DNA of 64,000 nucleotides from the NCBI GenBank assembly GCA_022712315.1, contig JALAGS010000139.1:1-64000 (forward strand). Reading direction: 5' to 3'. This document shows, in pieces, positions 35,971 through 43,671 of this stretch; within the stretch, counting starts at the first letter, position 1, and each line of letters starts with the position of its first letter. A program made the position numbers and the translations under genes. The notes beneath the pieces are model-generated. The model had not been told where the DNA came from, did not search any database, and was given only the letters and a program-made list of their open reading frames with translations. Source of the stretch: Sphingobacterium sp. (GTDB lineage: Bacteria; Bacteroidota; Bacteroidia; Sphingobacteriales; Sphingobacteriaceae).

Positions 35971-36009
35971 TTAACAAGCATGGAAGTGCATATGCATACG
36001 CATTCGCAT
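35971..36009 (-). CDS. Leader peptide ORF MRMRMHMHFHAC in the met operon leader
   Basis: A 12-codon ORF between the SAM-I aptamer and metY on the minus strand. The codons ATG CGA ATG CGT ATG CAT ATG CAC TTC CAT GCT TGT TAA give MRMRMHMHFHAC: four Met, three His and a final Cys. Such density of Met (and Cys) in a leader of a methionine operon is the pattern of attenuation leader peptides. It ends 32 bases before a weak hairpin with a T-rich tail. The DNA is also somewhat repetitive (GCAT units), so chance cannot be excluded. Confidence 0.5.
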   Translation of the reverse strand: MRMRMHMHFHAC

Positions 36010-36116
36010 CGCTACAGTGGTACGATGTGTTACACTTTTGTTGTTAAGATGGTTCGTTTGTGTTGAACCTGAATTTTTAATGGATTTCAGTAATGTAATA
36101 ATCATTGTCTTATATC

Positions 36117-36230
36117 ATTTATATGCTCCAAAACGATATTGTTTTGGACAGGAATTGGCACCTTTTCAAGCAAATTGAAGGTTGCCAGTGGGTCATTGAG
36201 CCAGTCTCTCGCCACTTCTTTATAAATCAA
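36117..36230 (-). promoter_or_regulatory. SAM-I (S-box) riboswitch, met operon leader
   Basis: Read on the minus strand the region follows the S-box core in order: P1 5' ATTTATA, AAAGAAGTGGCGAGAGACTG, GCTCAATGACCC, ACTGGCAACC, AAGGTGCCAATTCC, a P4 hairpin (TCCAAAAC, 6 bases, GTTTTGGA), and the P1 3' strand TATAAAT. This is the SAM-I family, which binds S-adenosylmethionine. It governs metY-metX-hom, lowering their expression when SAM is plentiful. Mechanism (termination or initiation) is not decided by the sequence alone; the weak hairpin at 35916-35938 is a candidate terminator. Confidence 0.93.
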
Positions 36231-36282
36231 GACCTACTGATTAAGGGAGGTGTTGATTAGAAATCTTCTTTCGAAGACGACA

Positions 36283-36313
36283 CAAATATAAACTCTTTTT
36301 TTATTAAAGCAAA
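36283..36313 (-). promoter_or_regulatory. Promoter of the met leader and operon
   Basis: On the minus strand TTTG (36310-36313), 19 bases, TATATTTG (36283-36290) match the Bacteroidota -33/-7 pattern exactly. Transcription would start about 45 bases before the riboswitch. The gap 35860-36410 holds this promoter, the riboswitch, the leader ORF and the attenuator, and no other gene. Confidence 0.75.
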
Positions 36314-36410
36314 AGAAATGCTGTTTTTTAGTTAAAAGAGTTTTGAACACTATGCTGATCGGTACAGCATATAACCCGTCTAAATTTGGTATAGGTAGGT
36401 TTTTTTGATT

Positions 36411-38441
36411 TTATGTTTTTTTCAAATGGATGCTTTCTGCTATCTGATTTAAGTCTGTTAAAAGAGGTCGAAGTGCATCAATTCGACTGTGAATTTCATG
36501 TGCAGTATCATGATTTGTTTTTTTACCAAGCGATATCGAAAGACCGACCAAATGCGAGTTAATGCGATAGGAGAGTGCTTGAAAATAATGAATATGAGAC
36601 CAGTCTATCCACTTTTGCTCAGGTTCCTTTTTCATTTGATTGATAGTGTCTGAAAATAGCGCCATGGCAGTTTGCGCTTTTTTTCGAGCCAGTCGTATAT
36701 CGAAAGAGCTTTGTCGCTCGTCTAAAAGCCGGTTATGAATGATCTGGAAATAGTGATGATTGTAAAGTGATACCTCTTTTGCCAACTGAACCATCCCCGT
36801 GCTTTGGCGTACTGGAATCAAAAAATAACCGACGATAGCTAAGAGTGCACCAATAAGGGTGAAAAGTATTCTACTGCCCAAAATAAGATTAATGTTACCT
36901 TCAAATAAGTTCAGTGCGATCACGATGCCCCAGGTAATGAAAATCACGCTGACCATATAATTTGATCTGTTGAACAAAAAGAAACCGAAAAGGCCAATAG
37001 CCGCTATTAGAAGGAGAGCTGGAAGAAAATGAATGGAAATTAAGCACAATATACCGACAATTATCCCTGAGAATGTACCAACAATACGCTCGATATTCCG
37101 TGTTTTGGTCATTGAAAAGGCTGGTCTGGCAACAATGGCGATAGTGAGCAGGATCCAATAGGTATATTTAAAATCTAAAAACAAAACACCGATCAAAGCT
37201 CCGCTTCCAAACAGGAGCGCCATGCGCAATGCGAATCGAAAAAGAGGATTGTTAAGATGGAGTCTATTCTTAATATCCGTTAGATTCCGTGATGGGCGAT
37301 TGATAAATTGCTGATATTCACTGGTGTCAATCTTATCTTGTATTTCTTGATTTTGATAAAAAGCGACCTGAATCCGGTGGAGGACTTCGATAATCGCTTC
37401 AATATTGGTGATGATCGAGGATAATATATTTTTTGCAGTGCCAGTCTGTTGCTCTTGAATCCTTTTTAAGTCCAGTAAGATTGCGTTGATTTTAATGTTG
37501 TTATGATATAATTGATGTGCATAACGAAACCGCTTAGTAGGTTGCGAAAAGCTGTCAATTTCTAAGGCTAATAATTTTATGCTGTGACGAATTAAAGGAA
37601 GACTACCCGTGTCTGCTAGATTCTTGCGGATTGCATCATAATCGTGATCAAGCGCAATAATTAACTCATGCAGGTCAATTAGCCCATAAACTTGACTGAG
37701 CCAATAGTTGCTTTTGTGCCATTGTTGGCTGATGATTTTCTTTTCTCTAAAAAGAAGGGATCTGATTTGTTCCTGCTGCTCACTGATTTGCCCATGAATT
37801 TTTCCAACGCGACTGTAGGTGATATCTAAAGGAATATCGGGATCGTAAGATTGGGATCGTATTAGTAGGAATTGAGATAATCCATGAAATCCATTAGCCA
37901 TAGCGTGTTTTAATGAGCGATAGGGCCGTATATACGCTTGTAGGAGGCTAAAAAAGTAGTAGATCATAGAACCTGCTGTAATCTGTAAGCTAACAGCGAA
38001 TGGATGCTGCGGAGCCATGCCAATCACAAAACTCATCAAAATCAATGTCATGTTTCCTATAGCGGCATAGCGAGGGCCAAAAATACCATACAACGTACAG
38101 ACAAATCCAGCGACACCAAGTAAGATGACCAGAGGCCAATGATATGGAAATACAAGAGCTGTAAAAAGTGATGCAATGAAAAAGGTAGGGATACAAACAA
38201 GAGCCGACGAAAGCTTATCTTTTCGGTTACCAGGAGGGTCTGTGAGTGTAGTTAACAACGATCCGACTCCAATACCGATAGCCGTACCTGCATGCGCCCC
38301 TAAAAGATAGATGGCTACGCTCGGCAAAATGCTGATGGAAACATTACGCAACGCGTCACCACTATGTTCGCCACCCATAAAACGGATTATCTTGATATAA
38401 ATACGGTGGAATCTTTTCTTCAATGATAGCGTGCTCATCAA
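36411..38441 (-). CDS. FUSC family inner-membrane protein (YccS-like)
   Basis: This 676-residue membrane protein has two similar blocks of hydrophobic helices (residues about 28-165 and 395-520) separated by a long helical soluble region, the layout of YccS/FUSC proteins. The first block includes GDALRNVSISILPSVAIYLLGAHAGTAIGIGVGSLLTTLTD, and the second LRMALLFGSGALIGVLFLDFKYTYWILLTIAIVARPAFSMTKTRNIERIVGTFSGIIVGIL. Related proteins are putative efflux components for aromatic acids or other compounds. No partner genes are nearby. A minus-strand -7 box TATTTTTG (38463-38470) lies just upstream. Confidence 0.85.
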   Translation of the reverse strand: MMSTLSLKKRFHRIYIKIIRFMGGEHSGDALRNVSISILPSVAIYLLGAHAGTAIGIGVGSLLTTLTDPPGNRKDKLSSALVCIPTFFIASLFTALVFPYHWPLVILLGVAGFVCTLYGIFGPRYAAIGNMTLILMSFVIGMAPQHPFAVSLQITAGSMIYYFFSLLQAYIRPYRSLKHAMANGFHGLSQFLLIRSQSYDPDIPLDITYSRVGKIHGQISEQQEQIRSLLFREKKIISQQWHKSNYWLSQVYGLIDLHELIIALDHDYDAIRKNLADTGSLPLIRHSIKLLALEIDSFSQPTKRFRYAHQLYHNNIKINAILLDLKRIQEQQTGTAKNILSSIITNIEAIIEVLHRIQVAFYQNQEIQDKIDTSEYQQFINRPSRNLTDIKNRLHLNNPLFRFALRMALLFGSGALIGVLFLDFKYTYWILLTIAIVARPAFSMTKTRNIERIVGTFSGIIVGILCLISIHFLPALLLIAAIGLFGFFLFNRSNYMVSVIFITWGIVIALNLFEGNINLILGSRILFTLIGALLAIVGYFLIPVRQSTGMVQLAKEVSLYNHHYFQIIHNRLLDERQSSFDIRLARKKAQTAMALFSDTINQMKKEPEQKWIDWSHIHYFQALSYRINSHLVGLSISLGKKTNHDTAHEIHSRIDALRPLLTDLNQIAESIHLKKT

Positions 38442-38775
38442 TCAGTTTACTAATTTTCAGTGCAAAAATACAAATATTATGCTTAATATTTTGTGTATAC
38501 TTTTTATTTGTTTTGATTGTTGTTTTGTTTTTAAACTTTTATTTTGATTCAATGCATTTTTCCTATAATTCATTTTGCGCGGATTGATATTTATCAGAAT
38601 GCTTAAGGCTTGAATACACTAGGAGGAATGTGGTTTACCGATTTTATTCGGTGGTCTACCGAGCGATTTGTGCTATCTGTCTATTTCTGCTGGTTAAGGT
38701 GTAATGAATACACGAGGTTTGTTGTCATTATTATGAAAGTCGACTATCCAATTGATAGCGTAAAGAAATTACATT
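38442..38775. other. Divergent 334-bp gap (promoter region)
   Basis: The region between FUSC (minus) and the outer-membrane barrel (plus). A minus-strand -7 box TATTTTTG is at 38463-38470, 22 bp before the FUSC start. I see no convincing plus-strand promoter and no gene; a 61-codon plus frame at 38610-38795 overlaps the next gene and does not look coding. Confidence 0.45.
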
Positions 38776-41226
38776 ATGAAACCACAAAAAATTAAATTGT
38801 TGCTATTAGCTATTATTTTGTCTATATGCTCTGTTTTGGGGACTGTTTATGCCCAATCTGCTGGGGGAAAATTACGTGCTGTGGTTGTTGGACAAGATAA
38901 CCAACCCATTGGAGCCGCCAGTATTTCATTGTTTCGTAAGCCTGGCGATGTCTTGTTAAAAGGAACGTTATCCAACGAAAATGGTGAAATCGAGTTATTT
39001 GCGATACCTGAGGGAAAGTATATGCTGCAAGTATCTTCCGTCGGTTATGCCATGTATCGCTCCAGTGAAATGACACTGAATACTGGCGATTTCAAGATGC
39101 TAGATACCATTCATTTACAAGTGGAAAGTAAAGTTTTGAGTGAAGCACAAGTTATTGGGAAGAAGCCATTGATCGAAAGTCAGCTGGATAAAGTTGTGCT
39201 TAACGTCGAGAATAGTATTCTGGCAACAGGAAATAATGCACTAGAACTTTTACAAAAGGTTCCTGGTGTTACTTTAGATAATAAAAAGATCAATTTGCGA
39301 GGAAAAAGTAATGTCATAATAATGATCGATGGCAAACCAACCTATCTTTCGGCCGATGAAGTGTCAAGATTACTAGAAAATACGGCGTCAAATGCGATTG
39401 CTTCAATCGAAGTGCTGACAAACCCGCCGGCAAAATATGATGCTGCTGGGAATGCCGGAATTATCAATATTAAGACGAAGAAGAATACACAGTTCGGTAG
39501 TAATGTGAGTTTAAACTTAAATTTAGCACAAGGTAAATATACGAAGGGCGATGGTGGTTTTCAGATAAGCCATCGCAATAATTGGGTGAACTTATTTTCC
39601 TCTTATAATTATGCGAATACATTAGGTTTTAATGATTTAAATATCGATAGAGCTGTAGAAACCAAGGCGGGGACGACCTATTTCAATTCGGATTCTTATT
39701 CGAAATTCCGATATCGAGGCCATAATTTTAAATTTGCAGCAGATTTTAATCTGGGTAAACAGGATGTAATTGGCTTTGTGGTCAATGGTAACGTGAGCAA
39801 TGGTAATTCAACAAGGGAGGGGAGCAATCTGATCGCGTCCCAAAAAGAAAAGCTTGATTCGATTGTACTTGGAAGCAATTTGTCAGATTTTAAGTATCAT
39901 TATCTAACGTATAATCTCAATTATAAAAAGACATTTGATACTTTAGGGACAGAGCTAACATTCAACGGCGATTTTTCAGATTCTAAAAATGATGATAACA
40001 GTACCGTTGGTAACCGCTTTTTGGATGCCAACTGGCAAGAATTTAAATTACCAAATATTTTCCGGAATGATATGCTGTCAAAGACAAAGATTTTGGTTTT
40101 TAAAACCGATTTTGTACATCCTTTCGATAAAACCACCAAACTTGAGGCGGGTTTAAAGTATAGTCGCGTAAAAACGGATAATAATCTGGTTTATGAGGAC
40201 CAAAATCAGAATGGGAAGTTTGTTCGGAATAATGGCCAAAGTAACCAGTTTTTGTATAACGAAAATATTGCTGCGGCCTATTTTAGTTTAAATAAGTCTT
40301 TTGGCAAGCTTTCTGTACAAACCGGACTTCGTGTTGAAAATACAAGTTCACTAGGGAATTCGGTCACCATGGGACAGCAAACCAAACGTAATTATACTGA
40401 TTTTTTTCCGACGGTATTTATACAGCAACAGATCAGTGATGATCACAAACTTGGTTTGAGTTATAGCAGACGCATAGACCGTCCGGATTATGGATCGTTG
40501 AATCCTTTTATATACTATCTAGATCAATATACTTATCAATATGGTAATCCCTATTTAAACCCACAATATACCAATTCCTATGAATTAAATTATACGTTCA
40601 AAGAACAGTACTTATTGAGTTTGGGCTATAAGAGGACTAACGATGCGATTACCCAAGTCATAGAAAGTAATTCAGAAACGAAAGCTATAGCACAGACAGA
40701 TAGAAACCTGACTTATTTTGATTATTACAACATGAATGTCAATATACCGGTCAAGCCTTTTAAATGGTGGAGTATTTCGAACAATGCTACTGCTTTTTAC
40801 AATAAATTTAGTTTTGATGAGCGTTCAGGGGCACAGCGCCAATTGGAAAAGCTGTCCTTCCAGGTGAGTTCTACCCATGATATCCGAATTGGAGAAACGA
40901 CGAATGTGGAACTAACAGCTAATTATTCCTCTCCGGCAGTTTATGGCGTGCTAAGTTTCCAATCTTACTATGGGATTGATCTCGGCGCAGGAAAAACATT
41001 TCTCGATAAAAAAATGAATATCAAGCTGGCTGTGAATGATGTATTGAATACGAGAGGGCAGCGCAGGTTGTCAAGTTATCAGGAAGATGGATATTATCGT
41101 ATACGTAATGGATATGATAGTCGGGTTGTGCGATTGTCCATCTCTTATCGTTTTGGCAATATGAATATTAAATCTGTCAACAAGAAGGCAGGTAATAATG
41201 ATGAAGATAGTCGCTTAAAAAAATAA
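38776..41226 (+). CDS. Outer-membrane beta-barrel receptor (CarboxypepD_reg-like, OMP_b-brl_3)
   Basis: This 816-residue outer-membrane protein has a signal peptide (MKPQKIKLLLLAIILSICSVLGTVYAQ), a CarboxypepD_reg-like beta-sandwich (about 30-105), a plug-like domain (LDKVVLNVENSILATGNNALELLQKVPGVTLDNKKINLRGKSNVIIMIDGKPTYL... NPPAKYDAAGNAGIINIKTKK), and a large C-terminal beta-barrel ending in F-G-N-M-N-like strands (VVRLSISYRFGN). It resembles the Bacteroidota outer-membrane beta-barrel family related to TonB-dependent receptors. No SusD partner is present, so it is not a PUL-type SusC. The ligand is unknown. Confidence 0.88.
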   Translation: MKPQKIKLLLLAIILSICSVLGTVYAQSAGGKLRAVVVGQDNQPIGAASISLFRKPGDVLLKGTLSNENGEIELFAIPEGKYMLQVSSVGYAMYRSSEMTLNTGDFKMLDTIHLQVESKVLSEAQVIGKKPLIESQLDKVVLNVENSILATGNNALELLQKVPGVTLDNKKINLRGKSNVIIMIDGKPTYLSADEVSRLLENTASNAIASIEVLTNPPAKYDAAGNAGIINIKTKKNTQFGSNVSLNLNLAQGKYTKGDGGFQISHRNNWVNLFSSYNYANTLGFNDLNIDRAVETKAGTTYFNSDSYSKFRYRGHNFKFAADFNLGKQDVIGFVVNGNVSNGNSTREGSNLIASQKEKLDSIVLGSNLSDFKYHYLTYNLNYKKTFDTLGTELTFNGDFSDSKNDDNSTVGNRFLDANWQEFKLPNIFRNDMLSKTKILVFKTDFVHPFDKTTKLEAGLKYSRVKTDNNLVYEDQNQNGKFVRNNGQSNQFLYNENIAAAYFSLNKSFGKLSVQTGLRVENTSSLGNSVTMGQQTKRNYTDFFPTVFIQQQISDDHKLGLSYSRRIDRPDYGSLNPFIYYLDQYTYQYGNPYLNPQYTNSYELNYTFKEQYLLSLGYKRTNDAITQVIESNSETKAIAQTDRNLTYFDYYNMNVNIPVKPFKWWSISNNATAFYNKFSFDERSGAQRQLEKLSFQVSSTHDIRIGETTNVELTANYSSPAVYGVLSFQSYYGIDLGAGKTFLDKKMNIKLAVNDVLNTRGQRRLSSYQEDGYYRIRNGYDSRVVRLSISYRFGNMNIKSVNKKAGNNDEDSRLKK

Positions 41227-41250
41227 CGGGAAAAGCGCTATAAAATGGTA

Positions 41251-41298
41251 TATAAAACAGAAAGAGCATGCTATTTAGCATGCTCTTTCTGTTTTATA
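41251..41298. terminator. Strong bidirectional terminator
   Basis: A perfect 22-bp stem (41251-41272 with 41277-41298) around the loop ATTT, with T- and A-rich outer parts. It separates the outer-membrane barrel gene from the convergent glnN. Confidence 0.92.
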
Positions 41299-41307
41299 TA
41301 AATTATC

Positions 41308-43497
41308 TTAGCTTAAGAATAAGATCTCTCTCAGTTTTGGAAGAGGCCATTTTTTATCATCAACAATTTTCTCCAATTTGTTAACATGATAACGAATGAC
41401 ATCGAAATATGGTTTAACTGATTCATCGTAAGCGATTGATCTTTCACGCACATCTTCGATTTGATTTGCTTTTTTACGTTCTTGACGCATTGCTTCAGCT
41501 TGCTCCAAAATCGTATTAACGTGTGTAGATATACGTTCTACAAAGTTTAATTGAGAGCTGAATGCTGCCTGAGCTAGACCAAGGTCTTTCAATCCTTTGA
41601 CATTCTCAATCAATTCATTTTGGTAAATGAAACATGCCGGAGCAATTTGGTTGTTAACCATCTCTTCGATGACACGAGCTTCAATCTGTAATTTTTTGTA
41701 GAAGTTTTCAAGCAAGATCTCGTGGCGTGCTTCTGATTCACGTTTTGTATAGATGCCAAGTGATTCAAATAATGCTAAAGATTCTTCTTTTACATAAACA
41801 TCTAATGCTTTAGGAGTAGATTTGATGTTAGAAAGACCACGTGCTTCAGCTTCTTTTTCCCATTCTTCGCTATATCCATTACCTTCAAAACGGATTGCTT
41901 TTGAATCTTTGATATATTTGCGGACAACATTTAAGATCGCAAGGTCTTTTTTAGTACCTTTTTTGATTTGTTTGTCTACTTCAGTTTTGAACTCGATCAA
42001 TTGGGCTGCAACGATGGCATTCAACACTGTCATTGGTAAAGCAGAGTTGGCTGAAGAACCAACAGCGCGGAATTCAAATTTATTACCTGTAAAAGCAAAA
42101 GGTGAAGTACGGTTACGGTCTGTGTTGTCTAATTTTAATTCTGGAACTTTAGGGATACCGTGCCATAAATTAGCTTCTGCTTTCACTTTTTTAGCGACAC
42201 GGGCAGATTCAACCTCTTCTAATAACTCGTCTAATTGAGAGCCTAAGAAAATTGAAATAATTGCCGGAGGAGCCTCATTTGCACCTAAGCGGTGGTCATT
42301 ACTTGCACTGGCAATAGAAGCACGCATCAAGTCAGCATATTCATACACAGCTTTGATTGTATTGACAAAGAAAGTCAAGAACATCAAATTGTTTTTAGGC
42401 GTTTTACCTGGAGACAATAGATTAACACCAGTATTTGTGATTAAAGACCAGTTGTTGTGTTTACCGGATCCGTTAACACCAGAGTATGGTTTTTCATGCA
42501 GCAATACTTTGAAGTTATGTCTTAAAGCAACCTGTTCCATGACGTTCATCAACAATTGGTTATGATCGATAGCCAAGTTGATTTCTTCGTACATTGGAGC
42601 ACATTCAAATTGAGAAGGCGCAACTTCGTTGTGACGAGTTTTTAAAGGAATGCCTAGTTTTAACGCTTCATTTTCCAAGTCAACCATATAAGCTAATACG
42701 CGCTCTGGAATAGCACCGAAATAGTGGTCTTCCAACTGTTGGCCTTTAGCAGACATGTGACCAAATAACGTACGGCCAGTCAATTGAAGATCTGGGCGAG
42801 CATTATATAAAGAAAGGTCAACTAAGAAATACTCCTGTTCGATACCTAGAGAAGCATTGACTTTAGTAACTGATTTATCAAAATATTGAGCAACATCTGT
42901 TGCAGCTTTATCTACCGCATTGATTGCTTTCAATAAAGGTGCTTTATAATCTAAAGATTCTCCCGTGTAGGAAACAAAAACGGTAGGGATACATAATGTT
43001 TTACCAGCACCTGTCTCATAAATAAAAGCAGGGGAGGAAGGATCCCAAGCTGTATACCCTCTAGCTTCGAAAGTATTACGGATACCACCGTTAGGGAAAG
43101 AAGATGCATCAGGTTCTTGCTGTACTAATGCGTCAGCTGTAAATTTTTCAATTGCTTCGCCGTTTTCATCTGGTTCAAAAAAGGCATCGTGTTTTTCAGC
43201 AGTCGAACCTGTTAAAGGCTGAAACCAGTGCGTATAGTGAGAAACACCGTGATTAAGCGCCCAAGTTTTCATCGCTTGAGAAATATGTTCAGCTAAATCT
43301 CTTGAAATAATCTGTCCTTCTTCAATGGATGCAACTAACTCCTTGTATGAATTTTTAGGAAGGTAGTCTTTCATTTTGTTAACGGAAAAAACATTCTTTC
43401 CGTAGATGTCAGTTGCTTTTTTAGTTTCAACTTTTTCAAATGAAGCGATTTGGCGTGAGCCTGCTGCTTCTACTGCTTTGAATCTTAGGTTCGACAT
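41308..43497 (-). CDS. glnN: Glutamine synthetase type III
   Basis: At 729 residues this is the GSIII enzyme typical of Bacteroidota, which makes glutamine from glutamate, ammonia and ATP. Signatures include YTHWFQPLTGSTAEKHDAF, SSFPNGGIRNTFEARGYTAWDPSSPAFI, VNASLGIEQEYFLVDLSLYNARPDL, LKTRHNEVAPSQFECAPMYEE, NLAIDHNQLLMNVMEQVALRHNFKVLLHEKPYSGVNGSGKHNNWSLIT, and NRTSPFAFTGNKFEFRAVGSSAN. Metal and substrate-binding Glu/His/Asn residues are in place. It is convergent with the barrel gene, and a terminator lies after the upstream S9 peptidase, so it has its own promoter. Confidence 0.97.
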   Translation of the reverse strand: MSNLRFKAVEAAGSRQIASFEKVETKKATDIYGKNVFSVNKMKDYLPKNSYKELVASIEEGQIISRDLAEHISQAMKTWALNHGVSHYTHWFQPLTGSTAEKHDAFFEPDENGEAIEKFTADALVQQEPDASSFPNGGIRNTFEARGYTAWDPSSPAFIYETGAGKTLCIPTVFVSYTGESLDYKAPLLKAINAVDKAATDVAQYFDKSVTKVNASLGIEQEYFLVDLSLYNARPDLQLTGRTLFGHMSAKGQQLEDHYFGAIPERVLAYMVDLENEALKLGIPLKTRHNEVAPSQFECAPMYEEINLAIDHNQLLMNVMEQVALRHNFKVLLHEKPYSGVNGSGKHNNWSLITNTGVNLLSPGKTPKNNLMFLTFFVNTIKAVYEYADLMRASIASASNDHRLGANEAPPAIISIFLGSQLDELLEEVESARVAKKVKAEANLWHGIPKVPELKLDNTDRNRTSPFAFTGNKFEFRAVGSSANSALPMTVLNAIVAAQLIEFKTEVDKQIKKGTKKDLAILNVVRKYIKDSKAIRFEGNGYSEEWEKEAEARGLSNIKSTPKALDVYVKEESLALFESLGIYTKRESEARHEILLENFYKKLQIEARVIEEMVNNQIAPACFIYQNELIENVKGLKDLGLAQAAFSSQLNFVERISTHVNTILEQAEAMRQERKKANQIEDVRERSIAYDESVKPYFDVIRYHVNKLEKIVDDKKWPLPKLREILFLS

Positions 43498-43625
43498 TTG
43501 TATTTTGTAGTTAAATTACAGTTTTGTTGATTTTGTTTGTCAAAAATATTGTGTTTTTGTTGAAAAGTGAAATTTTTTTTGATGTTTTTTATGAAAAAAT
43601 CTAAAAAACCTGGTTTTTTAGTATT

Positions 43626-43661
43626 AAAAAAGGTGCAGTTTTTAAAAATTGCACCTTTTTT
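43626..43661. terminator. Intrinsic terminator after the S9 peptidase
   Basis: AAAAAAGGTGCA (43626-43637) pairs with TGCACCTTTTTT (43650-43661) around a 12-base loop, with T-runs; it ends the S9 peptidase transcript before glnN. Confidence 0.9.
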
Positions 43662-43671
43662 AATGGTTTTA

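Noticed and set aside
38610..38795. 61-codon ORF overlapping the start of the outer-membrane barrel gene
   Set aside because: It overlaps the true gene in another frame and has no coding character.
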